Positions 28,382 to 41,711 of a stretch of DNA of 64,000 bases are shown piece by piece. The first letter of the stretch is position 1. Every line of letters begins with the position of its first letter. Under the pieces are notes generated by a model that had not been told where the DNA came from, did not search any database, and saw nothing but the letters and a program-made list of their open reading frames with translations. Source of the stretch: Thermodesulfobacteriota bacterium (GTDB lineage: Bacteria > Desulfobacterota > Thermodesulfobacteria > Thermodesulfobacteriales > Thermodesulfobacteriaceae); the NCBI GenBank assembly GCA_030550555.1, contig JAUQPD010000045.1, positions 48,318 to 112,317 of the forward strand, given 5' to 3'. Position numbers and translations under genes: made by a program.

Positions 28382-28633
28382 ATGGCGATATATGAGTATG
28401 AGTGTTTAAAGTGTGGCCATCATTTTGAGGTCTGGCAAAAGATTACTGAAGATCCCCTGAAGACCTGTGAAAAGTGTGGAGGAGAATTAAGACGTCTTAT
28501 TGGACAGACAGGTTTTATCCTAAAGGGAACAGGCTGGTATGTCACTGACTATGCTAGAAAGGAGAAATCCTCTGATAACAAAAAAGATGCTCAAAGTGAT
28601 GGGAGTTCCAAGAGCTCAGGTGAGAGTGATTAG
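28382..28633 (+). CDS. FmdB-family zinc ribbon protein
   Basis: [19 protein letters not shown]...[24 protein letters not shown]. Confidence 0.92.
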   Translation: MAIYEYECLKCGHHFEVWQKITEDPLKTCEKCGGELRRLIGQTGFILKGTGWYVTDYARKEKSSDNKKDAQSDGSSKSSGESD

Positions 28634-28722
28634 CCTACAACATCAATCTCATAAAAGTTTAAAGAGGCTTTTATTTACCTCTTGTAATTGAGGAAAAGTT
28701 TATTAGAATATGAAGTAAGAGT

Positions 28723-28794
28723 GCGGGCGTAGCTCAGGGGTAGAGCACCTGCTTCCCAAGCAGGTGGTCGCGGGTTCGAATCCCGTCGCCCGCT
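28723..28794 (+). tRNA. tRNA-Gly (anticodon CCC)
   Basis: GCGGGCG/CGCCCGC acceptor; anticodon arm CCTGC-TTCCCAA-GCAGG; T arm GCGGG-TTCGAAT-CCCGT. Confidence 0.95.
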
Positions 28795-28960
28795 TAAAAT
28801 CTCACTGAATATACTCCCTTATCAAATTCTAATTTCAATTGTTTCCGCTGTAGGGAACAGAAAAATCCTTGAAATGTCTCAATCATAATCAGTTTCTTTC
28901 ATTCTTTGATGAATTTTCTTGCCTTTAAGAATGGCAATGGTGGGATTATATTATAAAACT

Positions 28961-30270
28961 ATGAGGGAGAAGATAGTAGTTATTGGGGCAGGGCTTGCAG
29001 GTTCCGAGTGTGCCTATCAGATTGCAAAGAGAGGGATTAAAGTATGGCTTTATGAAATGCGTCCCTCCAAACTCACACCTGCCCACAAGACAGGACTCTT
29101 TGCAGAATTAGTGTGTTCAAACTCTTTAAGGTCAAAGGAGCTCACTAAGGCAGTTGGTCTTTTAAAGGAGGAGTTGAGAAGACTTGGGGCACTAATTATG
29201 GAATCTGCGGAGATTAGTCAAATTCCAGGTGGAAAGGCCTGGGTAGTAGACAGAAATCTATTTGCTAGTCATGTGACTAAACGTATCTCTGAACATCCAA
29301 ATATTGAAGTAATTAGAGAGGAAGTCAAAAGGATTCCTAGGGACTCTATCGTCATTGTAGCAACAGGCCCCTTAACGAGTGAGGCCCTTGCTGAGGATCT
29401 GGCTAGTCTTATTGAAATTCCCTTTCTTCATTTTTACGATGCCCTTGCTCCAATTGTTTATGCAGAAAGCATTAACTGGGAGAGAGTCTTTGTAGCAGAC
29501 AGAGGATTGGAAGGAGAAGGCGTGTATGTAAACTGTCCTCTTAACAAGGAGGAATATGAACGATTTGTTGAAGAGCTACTCAAGGCAGAGAAGGTGCCCT
29601 TGAGACCCTTTGAAGAGCCAAAGTATTTTGAAGGATGTCTTCCCATAGAGGTTATGGCGGAGCGTGGAAAAGATACCCTTCGTTATGGCCCAATGAAGCC
29701 TGTTGGGCTAATTGATCCTCGCACAGGCAAGGAACCTTATGCAGTGGTTCAATTGAGACCTGAAAATGCCCAGAAGACCCTCTATAATATGGTTGGGTTT
29801 CAAACAAAGCTAAAGTACTCTGAGCAGGAAAGGGTCTTTAGGCTGATTCCTGGTCTTGAGAATGCAGAGTTTGCCCGCTATGGTGCAGTCCATCGCAATA
29901 CCTTCGTAAACGCACCTCTTGTCCTCACACCACACTTACAGCTCAAAAAATATCCAAACATTTTCTTAGCAGGCCAAATAACAGGAGTTGAAGGTTATGT
30001 GGAGTCAACTGCTATGGGATTTTTAGCAGGGCTAAATGCAGTGCGTCTCTATAAGGGGGAAAGCTTATTAAGGCCTCCAAGTGAGACCGCAATTGGTGCC
30101 CTTGTGAATTATCTTCATACTGCTGATCCCAAATACTTTCAGCCTATGAATGTGAACTGGGGACTCTTTCCACCGATTGATGAAAAAAAATCATCTAAGA
30201 GAGATAAATATCATGCAATGGCTGAGAGGGCCCTGAGGGCCCTTGAACATTGGATGAGGGAGTTTGCTAT

Positions 30271-30280
<10 letters not shown>
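28961..30280 (+). CDS. trmFO: Methylenetetrahydrofolate-tRNA-(uracil-5-)-methyltransferase TrmFO
   Basis: VVIGAGLAGSECAYQIAKRGIKVWLYEMRPSKLTPAH, LVCSNSLRS, AGQITGVEGYVESTAMG. Confidence 0.96.
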
Positions 30281-32942
<2,662 letters not shown>

Positions 32943-32946
32943 CTGT

Positions 32947-33990
32947 TTAAACCTCCCAATAATTTTTGAAATTTAATATATCTGCAATCTTGTGGAAAAG
33001 AGAGACAGAGTATTCACTTGGTGTAAAATCTTCTGGAATCTTAACTTGATCTGGGAAAAGAAGGGTTTTAATTACGGTTGCAACTCCCTCTGCAAGATTT
33101 TTCAGATTATAACCTCCTTCAAGAGTGAAGAGAATTTTTCCCTGTGAGGAGTAGTCAGCAATTTCCTTAAGAATTTTTACGATAACCGCAAGGCCTTCAA
33201 AAGAAAGCTGTAAGCTTCCAAGAGGGTCACCTTTTAAGGAGTCAAAACCAGCTGAAACGAGCACAATCTCTGGCTTGTATTGAAAAGCAATAGGTTTGAG
33301 CAGTTTGCTATAAAAAAAGATGAAATCTTCATCTCTGCTATAGGACCTAAGGGGAACATTTATAGTGAAGCCCCTTCCAAGACCTCTTCCTATTTCAGTG
33401 TAGTTTCCAGTGCCAGGATAATAGGGATATTGGTGACTTGAGAAAAAAAGGACTTCTGGATCCTCATAAAAAGAGTTCTGTGTTCCATTCCCATGATGAA
33501 GATCAAAGTCAACTATTAATATTCTTTTCATTCTATAGAGATTTTTTGCATAGTAGCCCGCAAGGGCTACATTGTTGAAAAGGCAAAATCCCATAGCTCT
33601 GTCACGCTCTGCATGATGACCAGGGGGTCTAACCAATGCAAAGACAAAGTTATATCCCTCCTCAAGAAGGAGCTTAAGAGCTGTTTTTTGAGCACCTACT
33701 GCGTACATTGCAGATTCAAAGGAATACTCATTTGTTGCGGTGTCAGGGTCGAGGGAAAAGTAGGGTTTCCCTTGAGTTGAGGCAACAAGATCATATAATT
33801 CTTCAGTATGATTCCAAAGAATCTCTTCTTTTGATGCCCTTTCGGGTCTATGATAATCAATTAGATTCCGCAGATCCTCATCAGCAAGTCTCCTTAAGAT
33901 GGCTTCGAGACGAAGAGGGCTTTCAGGATGCCATTCACCTGCTTTGTGTTTTATAAATATTTCATCAAAAATAATAGCAACCTTATCCAT
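32947..33990 (-). CDS. Histone deacetylase-family (acetoin utilisation-like) deacetylase
   Basis: RPPGHHAERDRAMGFCLFNNVA, DFDLHHGNGTQ; start moved to ATG 33990 with SD GGAGGAGC. Confidence 0.93.
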   Translation of the reverse strand: MDKVAIIFDEIFIKHKAGEWHPESPLRLEAILRRLADEDLRNLIDYHRPERASKEEILWNHTEELYDLVASTQGKPYFSLDPDTATNEYSFESAMYAVGAQKTALKLLLEEGYNFVFALVRPPGHHAERDRAMGFCLFNNVALAGYYAKNLYRMKRILIVDFDLHHGNGTQNSFYEDPEVLFFSSHQYPYYPGTGNYTEIGRGLGRGFTINVPLRSYSRDEDFIFFYSKLLKPIAFQYKPEIVLVSAGFDSLKGDPLGSLQLSFEGLAVIVKILKEIADYSSQGKILFTLEGGYNLKNLAEGVATVIKTLLFPDQVKIPEDFTPSEYSVSLFHKIADILNFKNYWEV

Positions 33991-34073
33991 AGAGCTCCTC
34001 CTGGAGTTACTGGTAATTTTAGCTTGTCTTTGCGGAAAAAACAAGATAATGCTATATTTACATAAGATTAGAG

Positions 34074-34841
34074 ATGATAGAATGTCTTTTTCTTGGAACA
34101 GGTGGGGCTCGCTATGTGGTAGCAAGACAACTTAGGGCTTCTGGTGGCATCCTACTTAAAAGTATATCTGGCCCCAAGACTTACCTCCTACTCTTAGATC
34201 CAGGCCCAGGGGCCCTAATTCAACTAGCAAAACAAAAGATCTATCCTGAAAAAATTTCTTACCTTCTTGTCACCCATAAGCATTTGGATCACTCTGCTGA
34301 TCTCAACATTCTTGCTGATGCTATAACTGAGGGCGGTTTCAAAAAAAGAGGCACCCTCTTCATCACTGATGAGGCCCTAAGAGAAGGGATCCTTCTCAAT
34401 TATCTTAGGGATTGTCTCAAAGAAATTGTCATTCTAAAAGAGAGAAAAGAGTATGAAGTTGATGGCTTTAGCTTTTGCACAACAGGGCCTCTTCTACATA
34501 ATGCGGAAATCTACGGAATTATTTTTCATCTCCCCTCAAAAAGGAAAATTGGTATAATTGGAGATACTGCTTTTTTTGAAGGCCTAATTGAAGAGTTTAT
34601 AGGATGTGATTATCTTATCGTAAATTTAGTTAGATATGAACCGAAAAAAGAGGTTCTACACCTCTCTGTTCCTGATTTGAAAGGGCTCCTTAAATCTCTT
34701 AACCCTAAACTAACCATTATCACCCATTTTGGAATGACCATGCTCAAGGCAGGTCCTGAAAGATTAGCAAAGGCCTTATCAGAGGAGCTGGGATTAAAAG
34801 TAATTTCTGCCTATGATGGAATGAGATATCTCTTTGAATAG
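34074..34841 (+). CDS. MBL-fold metallo-hydrolase
   Basis: FLGTGGARY, VTHKHLDHSADL, GIIGDTAFF, THFGMTML. Confidence 0.85.
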   Translation: MIECLFLGTGGARYVVARQLRASGGILLKSISGPKTYLLLLDPGPGALIQLAKQKIYPEKISYLLVTHKHLDHSADLNILADAITEGGFKKRGTLFITDEALREGILLNYLRDCLKEIVILKERKEYEVDGFSFCTTGPLLHNAEIYGIIFHLPSKRKIGIIGDTAFFEGLIEEFIGCDYLIVNLVRYEPKKEVLHLSVPDLKGLLKSLNPKLTIITHFGMTMLKAGPERLAKALSEELGLKVISAYDGMRYLFE

Positions 34842-34851
34842 GTCCCATATT

Positions 34852-35391
34852 ATGAGATTTCTTGGAGTTGATCCAGGGCTACTCAATCTAGGCTATGCTA
34901 TCATAGAGAAACTAAATAGCCATCTCCATGTAATTGATGTTGGGACACTAAAAACAAGTGTAAAAGCTCCTTTACCTAAGAGGTTACACCAACTATATAT
35001 ATCCTTTATTCAAATTATAGAAAAATATCATCCTGTCATTATAGTGGTAGAAGAACCTCTTGTTAAGGTTAATCCCCATACTTCAGCTAAGGTCAATCAA
35101 GTCTTTGGACTAATTCTTCTTGCATCAGCTGAGACCCAAAAGGAGATATTAACTTTTAAGCCAACTGAGTGGAAGAAGGCCCTCTTTGGATATGGCCAAA
35201 TATCAAAGGACTCTATTATTAAGTCTCTGAAGGCCCTTTTGAATCAGAGCTTTGACGACAAACTAACTAAGGATGAGCATATTGTTGATGCCCTATCCCT
35301 TGCTCTTCTTGGTTCAGTCCTAAATGAAGGAGCCTCAAGGCTCGAAACAAAGATAGTTGTGGAGGATTGTGCAAAATGTTTTATAAAATAA
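34852..35391 (+). CDS. ruvC: Crossover junction endodeoxyribonuclease RuvC
   Basis: MRFLGVDPGLLNLGYAIIE, VVEEPLVKVNPHTSAKVNQVFGLIL, DEHIVDALSLAL. Confidence 0.92.
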   Translation: MRFLGVDPGLLNLGYAIIEKLNSHLHVIDVGTLKTSVKAPLPKRLHQLYISFIQIIEKYHPVIIVVEEPLVKVNPHTSAKVNQVFGLILLASAETQKEILTFKPTEWKKALFGYGQISKDSIIKSLKALLNQSFDDKLTKDEHIVDALSLALLGSVLNEGASRLETKIVVEDCAKCFIK

Positions 35392-35987
35392 GAGGATTTG
35401 TTCGAGCATGTTATCCACCAAATAGACTTTTTCTCGAGACAGGCCCACTTTTTTGGGAAATCTATGTGCCCTTAAACATCTTTGAGCTTATTAAGGAAGA
35501 ATATCTCAACCAGAGGATTGAATTCTATGTAGTTCCGATACTGAGAAAAAATGAGTTCCTTGAGTTGTATGGATTTCTCAAACCTGAGGACAGGGAACTT
35601 TTTTTTAAGCTGAATACTATCTCTAAAATCGGCCCCAAACTTGCACTTAATCTGCTCTCCTTTTTTGACCAAGAGAGGCTTCAATACTTGGTTAGAGAGA
35701 GAAGGGTAGAGGAATTATCAAAAGTGCCTGGAATTGGTCTAAAAAGGGCAGAAAAACTCTTTCTTGAATTGAAGAATCTCTTTGGAAAGCCCCAAAAGAA
35801 AGCAATTACCCTTCGTGGAGGAGAAAACCTCTTTCAAGATGCTAGAACCAGTCTGATAGCACTTGGTTTTAAAGCCCAAGAGGTTGAAGACATTCTCCTT
35901 AGAGTTTATGAAGAAGGTGATACTTTAGAGACTCTTCTTAAAAAGGCACTTAGAGAGCTTGCTCCTATTCTCAGAGAAGGGCTCTAA
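35367..35987 (+). CDS. ruvA: Holliday junction branch migration protein RuvA
   Basis: KIRGFVRACYPPNRLFLETGPLFWEIYVP, IGPKLALNLLS, VPGIGLKRAEKLFLELK. Confidence 0.93.
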   Translation: MCKMFYKIRGFVRACYPPNRLFLETGPLFWEIYVPLNIFELIKEEYLNQRIEFYVVPILRKNEFLELYGFLKPEDRELFFKLNTISKIGPKLALNLLSFFDQERLQYLVRERRVEELSKVPGIGLKRAEKLFLELKNLFGKPQKKAITLRGGENLFQDARTSLIALGFKAQEVEDILLRVYEEGDTLETLLKKALRELAPILREGL

Positions 35988-36374
35988 ATGGTAAGGAGAC
36001 AATTCCTTAAGAATTTTGGCCTATTTATTTTTGGAGTTTTTAGTTATTTCCTCCTCAGACCGCTCTTTTATGTCACTGAGCCCCCAAAAAAAAGAATCTT
36101 TATCTCTGAAGAGGAATTTTCAAAGTTAGGAAATATCTACCTTGAAGACGAGTTTATTTTAGTCAAAATAGGTCACGAAACTTTGGCATTTTCTCGACGG
36201 TGTCCTCACCTGGGATGCAAATTGAATTTTGACCCTGAAAGTGGACTCATTGTCTGTCCTTGTCACCAGAGTAAATTCACAATTTCTGGAAGATTTATCT
36301 CTGGACCTGCAAAAAAGGACCTAAAGCAACTTACGGTGCTAAAAACTGAAAGAGGTATCCAGGTTGAGATCTGA
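35988..36374 (+). CDS. Rieske 2Fe-2S protein
   Basis: CPHLGCKLNFDPESGLIVCPCHQSKF. Confidence 0.93.
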   Translation: MVRRQFLKNFGLFIFGVFSYFLLRPLFYVTEPPKKRIFISEEEFSKLGNIYLEDEFILVKIGHETLAFSRRCPHLGCKLNFDPESGLIVCPCHQSKFTISGRFISGPAKKDLKQLTVLKTERGIQVEI

Positions 36375-37194
36375 GGTAGGAAAAATTAACATTAAAGTCT
36401 CTATCCTTTCAACTTCTTCATTTATAATCTGCTTAATCTCCGGTATACCTCTTGCATTTCATTATCAATCGCAAAATCCTCTCCTTAGCGTCCTTAACAT
36501 TGAGGTCAATATAGCTTTTGGAGGCTTCTTTAGAAACCTTCACTATCTATCTGCCCAGCTGACTCTTCTTTTCATGACCCTTCATCTTTTTGATTCTATC
36601 TACAAGGGACTCTTCAAGTTGAAGAGATTACTTTCATGGGGAGTCTTAGTTCTAACCTATCCCTTACTTCTCTTTATCACCTTTACAGGATATCTTCTCA
36701 GAGCAGATGAGATGGGAGATTTTGCAGGAACGATAGCTGAAAATATGTTCCTAGAAATACCCTTCATTGGGGCCTATCTTCAAGCACTACTTTTAGCAAA
36801 ATCCCAAGTAGGTCTTACCAAGGTCTATCTGTGGCATCTTATTCTCTCATTTTTAGTAACTTTAGGGCTCTTTATCTGGCATATCAAACCTAAAGTCATT
36901 TTTAGATGGGAAAATCTTTTTTATTTCCTTTGGATTATACCAATAGGAGTCTTTTGGAAGTTTCCTCTTATACCTTTTGAAGGTGAAAAAGCAAGGGGTC
37001 CGTGGTTTTTTATTGGTGCCCAACAACTTCTAAAATTTCTATCTCCAAGTCTGGTATTTTTTCTCCTCCTCTTGCCAGTCCTCTTACTTCTATCTTACGC
37101 CTTTCTTCCAAAATATGCCAAAATTTTATCTTTTTTTCTAATTACATATATCATTATTTATTCAATGTTTTCTATTTGGTTCTTCTTTGACTAA
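36364..37194 (+). CDS. Cytochrome b6-type protein (compact, TTG start)
   Basis: Haem-ligand pairs H-X13-H (LHYLSAQLTLLFMTLH) and H-X14-H (WHLILSFLVTLGLFIWH); follows Rieske. Confidence 0.88.
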   Translation: MRSEVGKINIKVSILSTSSFIICLISGIPLAFHYQSQNPLLSVLNIEVNIAFGGFFRNLHYLSAQLTLLFMTLHLFDSIYKGLFKLKRLLSWGVLVLTYPLLLFITFTGYLLRADEMGDFAGTIAENMFLEIPFIGAYLQALLLAKSQVGLTKVYLWHLILSFLVTLGLFIWHIKPKVIFRWENLFYFLWIIPIGVFWKFPLIPFEGEKARGPWFFIGAQQLLKFLSPSLVFFLLLLPVLLLLSYAFLPKYAKILSFFLITYIIIYSMFSIWFFFD

Positions 37195-37222
37195 TATAAA
37201 GTAGTGAGTTATTTTTGTCTTA

Positions 37223-38617
37223 TCATTTTCCAATACAAAACTTGCTAAAGATTTCAGAGAGAAGGTCTTCTGTTGTGACCTCTCCTATGATCTCTGTCAG
37301 AGCATTTAGAGCATCTCTTAGAAATAAGGATACGACTTCGGGGAGTGGCTCTTTCTTAATTAGCTCTGTGATAGCTTCCTCAAGATGGGTCTTTGCCTTT
37401 TCGAGGGCAAGTTTTTGTCTCAAATTGGGTGCAACTTCTATGGTAGTTTGGACTCTCTCCTGGGTGATCCTATCAAAAATCTTCTGCGAAAGTTGATCTA
37501 GATTCAGGTTTTCCTTTACTGAAATGAGTATAGTATCCTCCTCAAAAGGGGAAAAGAGCTCTCTCCATTTATCAACATAATTTGGGCTTAGATCAATCTT
37601 ATTGATCACTATAAGGTGAGGATAGTTTTTGACCTTTTCAAAGAGAAGGAAATCTTCTTCTTTGGGAGATTCTCCTGCATCAACGAGGAAGAGGACTAGA
37701 TCAGCTTCTTTGAGTTTTTGAAGGGCTCGTTCTACTCCAATTTTTTCAACAGGATCTTCAGTTTCACGTAGACCCGCGGTATCAATCAATTTTACCGGGA
37801 GTCCCCTAATCGTTGCCTCCTCTTCAAGGAAATCTCGAGTAGTTCCAGGAATTGGAGTTACAATAGCCCTTTCCTCTCGTAGAAGGGCATTCATGAGAGA
37901 AGATTTACCTACATTGGGTTTACCTGAGATGACTAAGTTGATACCCTCTCTGTAGATTCTACCTTCACGATAGTTTTCAATCAATATTTCAATTTCTTTA
38001 ATAATCTCACTTCTAATGAAGTTTATTAATTGAGGTGGATTCATGATTTCAATATCTTCTTCAGGAAAGTCAATGGCGGACTCTACTTGTGCAAGGGCAT
38101 GGAGGAGTTTTTGCCTAAGGGTATTAATCTTTTCTGAAAGTTTACCAGATAGAATGTTGAGTGCAAATTGCAAGGCTCTATCACTCTTTGCAGAAATAAT
38201 CTCTTCAATCGCTTCAGCCTGAGAGAGATCAATTCTTCCATTTAAGAAGGCCCTCAGTGTGAATTCTCCTGGTTCTGCAGGTCTTGCTCCTTCCCTGATA
38301 ACAAGTTCTAGAATTTTTCTTAGGTTATAGTATCCACTGTGCCCATGGATCTCAACTACGTCCTCTCTGGTATAGCTATGAGGTTTTTTCATGTAAACCA
38401 CAAGGACTTCGTCTATCTTTTCTCCGGAATTAGGATCAACAATGAATCCATAATAGAAGCGGTGTGACTCGAAGTGTTCTCGTTTTTTGGCAGGTTTGAA
38501 GATTTTTTTAAGGATAGGAAGGGCGAGCTCGCCACTTAGTTTGATAACTCCAATAGCTCCCCTTCCTGGAGGTGTTGCAATGGCAGTGATCGTGTCGTCT
38601 AAATTATAGGGCCTCAC
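37223..38617 (-). CDS. mnmE: tRNA modification GTPase MnmE
   Basis: [58 protein letters not shown]-term CIGK. Confidence 0.98.
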   Translation of the reverse strand: MRPYNLDDTITAIATPPGRGAIGVIKLSGELALPILKKIFKPAKKREHFESHRFYYGFIVDPNSGEKIDEVLVVYMKKPHSYTREDVVEIHGHSGYYNLRKILELVIREGARPAEPGEFTLRAFLNGRIDLSQAEAIEEIISAKSDRALQFALNILSGKLSEKINTLRQKLLHALAQVESAIDFPEEDIEIMNPPQLINFIRSEIIKEIEILIENYREGRIYREGINLVISGKPNVGKSSLMNALLREERAIVTPIPGTTRDFLEEEATIRGLPVKLIDTAGLRETEDPVEKIGVERALQKLKEADLVLFLVDAGESPKEEDFLLFEKVKNYPHLIVINKIDLSPNYVDKWRELFSPFEEDTILISVKENLNLDQLSQKIFDRITQERVQTTIEVAPNLRQKLALEKAKTHLEEAITELIKKEPLPEVVSLFLRDALNALTEIIGEVTTEDLLSEIFSKFCIGK

Positions 38618-39259
38618 CTAAGTGCTCTTCAGCCTTAACACAATCTTCTTGCCTCTGCTATCCTCCTTTGTCTCTGCTTCAACAGAGCTGTCCTCTTTGA
38701 TGAGTCCAAGGACAAGTCTCTCCTCTCTCTTTGAACTAACTCTTATAGATCTTTCCCTTTTGTCTGTCTTAATCAATTCAAGGGCTTTTCTTACCGCCTG
38801 CAGAAGTCTTCTCTCTCTCTCCAAATTAACTCCTTTGACCTTGAGACTGATCTTCGGTCCCACTCCAAGAGACTTAGCAACAACCTTATTTAGGAGAAAC
38901 TCAAGAGCATTGAGAGCCTCTCCACCATTTTGAAGGAGATACTTGGTATCCTCTCCAGAAAAGGTAATCTCAATTTCCATTCTTTCTTTATTAATATTAG
39001 TTTGGGTTTCTAAGTTAAACTCCATATGATAAAGGAGCTCTTTGAGGAATGAAAGGGCACGGTTTGCCCTCTCAGAGAGGATTTTCTCTTGCTTGATTTT
39101 AAAGTTTGCCCTGATTTTTCTACCGGTTCCCAGCATGCCACCAGGAGTAAACTCTAGGATCTCGATGTCGAGGTCCTGGGGAACACAATTTAGTTCCTGA
39201 CAGGCTCTTTCAACAAGTTGATCCAAGCTTTTACCTTCAAGCTCTAAGACCCTTTCCAT
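38618..39259 (-). CDS. jag: Jag/KhpB-type RNA-binding protein
   Basis: Jag_N-like VLELEGKSLDQLVERACQELN, KH-like segment; between mnmE and yidC. Confidence 0.85.
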   Translation of the reverse strand: MERVLELEGKSLDQLVERACQELNCVPQDLDIEILEFTPGGMLGTGRKIRANFKIKQEKILSERANRALSFLKELLYHMEFNLETQTNINKERMEIEITFSGEDTKYLLQNGGEALNALEFLLNKVVAKSLGVGPKISLKVKGVNLERERRLLQAVRKALELIKTDKRERSIRVSSKREERLVLGLIKEDSSVEAETKEDSRGKKIVLRLKST

Positions 39260-39273
39260 AGTTTCACCTCTCC

Positions 39274-40890
39274 CTAAGGAGTTTTCATAAATTTAAAAGT
39301 TATAATCTGTTGAACAATTGAAAGAAGGTTATTAACAAACCAATATAGAACTAATCCAGATGGAAAGTTAATGAAAAGTATAGTAAAAACAATAGGAAGT
39401 ATTAGCATAATTTTTTCTTGAGTTGGATCAAGTGTAGTAGGGGTAAGTTTTTGTTGAATAAACATAGAAGCTCCCATTAAGACTGTCAATAAAGGTATAC
39501 CACCGAGCCAAGGGATTTCAAATGATCCAAGATAAAGTCTTTCAGGAGCAGAAAGATCATTGATCCAAAGTATGAAAGGTGCATGTCTTAATTCAATAGC
39601 CATAAGTAAAACTTTATAAAAGGCTATGAAAACTGGTATCTGTATAAGTATGGGTAAACAACCAGAGAAGGGATTGATTTTATGAGTTCTATATAGATTC
39701 ATAAGTTCTTTTTGGAGGGTTTGAGGATCATCTTTATATTTTTCTCTCAATTTTTGGAATACTGGTTGAAGTTCTTGCATTTTTTTCATGCTCTTGTAAC
39801 TCATGTGATTTAGAGGATAAAATAATATTCTTATTAAGATTGTAACAATGACTATTGACCATCCATAGTTATGCACATAGTTGTTGAAAAATTTAAGGAG
39901 ATAAAGGAGAGGCTTAGCAATAAAATCAAAGATTCCAAAATAGAGTGATTTAGCTAAAAGAGGATATTCCTTAGCAAGATCTTCTGCCCTTTTTGGTCCC
40001 ATATATAATTTAAAAGAGAAACTTCTTCCCTCATTAGGATTAAGAGTAAATTCTTCGCTCCAAAATATAAATTCTCTCTTAGCGGTGTCTCCAAATTTTC
40101 TAAAAGTTGCACGAAAGGTTCCATTATATTGAGGAATTACTCCTACGAGGAAATACACATCCATATATCCAAGATATTTTAATGGTCCCATATATTCGGT
40201 GAGATTGTTTTTTATTTCAACCTCTTGAAGATGATCTGTATAGTAGAATGGACCCGTAAAAACGTAACTACTACCTTTTGAAAAGGGCGAAAAGACTCCT
40301 CTCACTAGTAATCTATCAGTAATAGTCTGGGAAGAGAGATTTTTAATATAAACATCTAAATCAATAAAGTATGAATCCCCTTTGAATTTGAACTTCTTTT
40401 CTACTAGAAATTGATCAGTTTGTCCTATTAAAATAATGTCAGTTTTTTCATTAGATGAAAGATTAAGTTCAGTTTTTGAAATATCTTTAGTTGTAAATGG
40501 AATAATTGCTAGCTGGGGATTAGAAGCTAGATAGATTTCAAAGGGCAAACCATCTTCTGGAGTATTTACTAGTTGGATATTTTTTTTACTTTTAATATCT
40601 TCAGTATATTTTAGGAGCTCAAAGTTTATAAATCTTCCACCAATAGTTGTGAGTTGACTTTTATAAAGGGGAGTAGTTATGTTATAAATAATTTCTTTTT
40701 GTATGTGTTGAATATCTTGACTTTTAAGGTCTCCTACGTTTACTTGAGTCGTGAGCTCTTTTCTTGGACTTGTGTCAGTTACATTTTGATCTACATGTTC
40801 TTTTGGAACGAAATAGGTTATTTGAAGATAATGAAAGATTAAAAGGATAAGCATGGATAGAATTACTGCGAGAAGAATACGATTATCCAT
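39274..40890 (-). CDS. yidC: Membrane protein insertase YidC
   Basis: NYGWSIVIVTILIRILFYPLNHMSYKSMKKMQELQPVFQKLREKYKDDPQTLQKELM. Confidence 0.97.
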   Translation of the reverse strand: MDNRILLAVILSMLILLIFHYLQITYFVPKEHVDQNVTDTSPRKELTTQVNVGDLKSQDIQHIQKEIIYNITTPLYKSQLTTIGGRFINFELLKYTEDIKSKKNIQLVNTPEDGLPFEIYLASNPQLAIIPFTTKDISKTELNLSSNEKTDIILIGQTDQFLVEKKFKFKGDSYFIDLDVYIKNLSSQTITDRLLVRGVFSPFSKGSSYVFTGPFYYTDHLQEVEIKNNLTEYMGPLKYLGYMDVYFLVGVIPQYNGTFRATFRKFGDTAKREFIFWSEEFTLNPNEGRSFSFKLYMGPKRAEDLAKEYPLLAKSLYFGIFDFIAKPLLYLLKFFNNYVHNYGWSIVIVTILIRILFYPLNHMSYKSMKKMQELQPVFQKLREKYKDDPQTLQKELMNLYRTHKINPFSGCLPILIQIPVFIAFYKVLLMAIELRHAPFILWINDLSAPERLYLGSFEIPWLGGIPLLTVLMGASMFIQQKLTPTTLDPTQEKIMLILPIVFTILFINFPSGLVLYWFVNNLLSIVQQIITFKFMKTP

Positions 40891-41143
40891 CCTCAGATCG
40901 CCTCCTCAAAGTTTCAACTACAGGTGGAGGATCATAGCCTCCAGGAGAGAAAGGATTACATCTTATAATTCTTTTAATTGCAAGTAATGAACCCCGAAAT
41001 ACTCCATAAGACCTTATTACCTCTTTTGCATATTCACTACATGAAGGATAATATCTACAATTCACATTGAAATACACTCTTAAAAAAGGCGAAATATAGT
41101 ATTGATAAAAATTAATAAACTTTAACACCAAACTTTTAGCCAT
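40883..41143 (-). CDS. yidD: Membrane protein insertion efficiency factor YidD
   Basis: FYQYYISPFL...CRYYPSCSEYAKEVIRSYGVFRGSLLAIKRIIRCNPFSPGGYDPPP. Confidence 0.97.
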   Translation of the reverse strand: MAKSLVLKFINFYQYYISPFLRVYFNVNCRYYPSCSEYAKEVIRSYGVFRGSLLAIKRIIRCNPFSPGGYDPPPVVETLRRRSEDG

Positions 41144-41486
41144 TTGATTTTAATTTTTCTTGAAGAAGTTGGAGTATTTTCCAATAATCTAAATTTTTAA
41201 TAGATGGATTGGCTATCAATACTATGTCTGAGTTTTCAGGAAAGAGATCTTTATTTCTCCTAAAAACTGCTCTTAACACCCGTTTTACCCTGTTTCGCTC
41301 AACAGCAGTGCCAACTTTGCTGGAAACTATAATACCAACTCTCCTATAGGTCAAGTCATTTGGAGCAAAAATAATTAGAAGATATTTATCAACCCAGATT
41401 TTTTTTCCCTTTTTAAATATCCTATCAAAGTCTCGCTGTAGGCGGATCCTCTCCTTTGGGGAGAGGCCTTCCCCTCTCTTAGACAC
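41136..41486 (-). CDS. rnpA: Ribonuclease P protein component (GTG start)
   Basis: RRVGIIVSSKVGTAVERNRVKRVLRAVFR. Confidence 0.95.
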   Translation of the reverse strand: MSKRGEGLSPKERIRLQRDFDRIFKKGKKIWVDKYLLIIFAPNDLTYRRVGIIVSSKVGTAVERNRVKRVLRAVFRRNKDLFPENSDIVLIANPSIKNLDYWKILQLLQEKLKSNG

Positions 41487-41488
41487 TC

Positions 41489-41626
41489 CTACACAGTAAG
41501 GCGATGACGACCCTTTCTTCTTCTATTTCTTAGAATTCTCCTTCCTGATCTTGTCTTCATACGAGCTCTGAAGCCATGTGTCCTTTTCATTTTAAGCCTA
41601 CTAGGTTGATAGGTTCTTTTTGGCAT
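41489..41626 (-). CDS. rpmH: 50S ribosomal protein L34 (missing from ORF track)
   Basis: Own translation: [45 protein letters not shown]. Confidence 0.97.
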   Translation of the reverse strand: MPKRTYQPSRLKMKRTHGFRARMKTRSGRRILRNRRRKGRHRLTV

Positions 41627-41711
41627 AAACTTTCCCTCCTAAGTTCGGAGATGAAGTTTTCCCGAAATTTTATCATCTTTTCAAAATTTTTCTATAAGTT
41701 AAAATTAACGC

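Noticed and set aside
30229-30243. Palindrome GGGCCCTGAGGGCCC
   Set aside because: Lies inside trmFO and encodes the RALRALEHW stretch; explained by coding sequence.
35367-35987. Expected ruvB after ruvC-ruvA
   Set aside because: No RuvB in the window; ruvB is often unlinked, so not unusual by itself.
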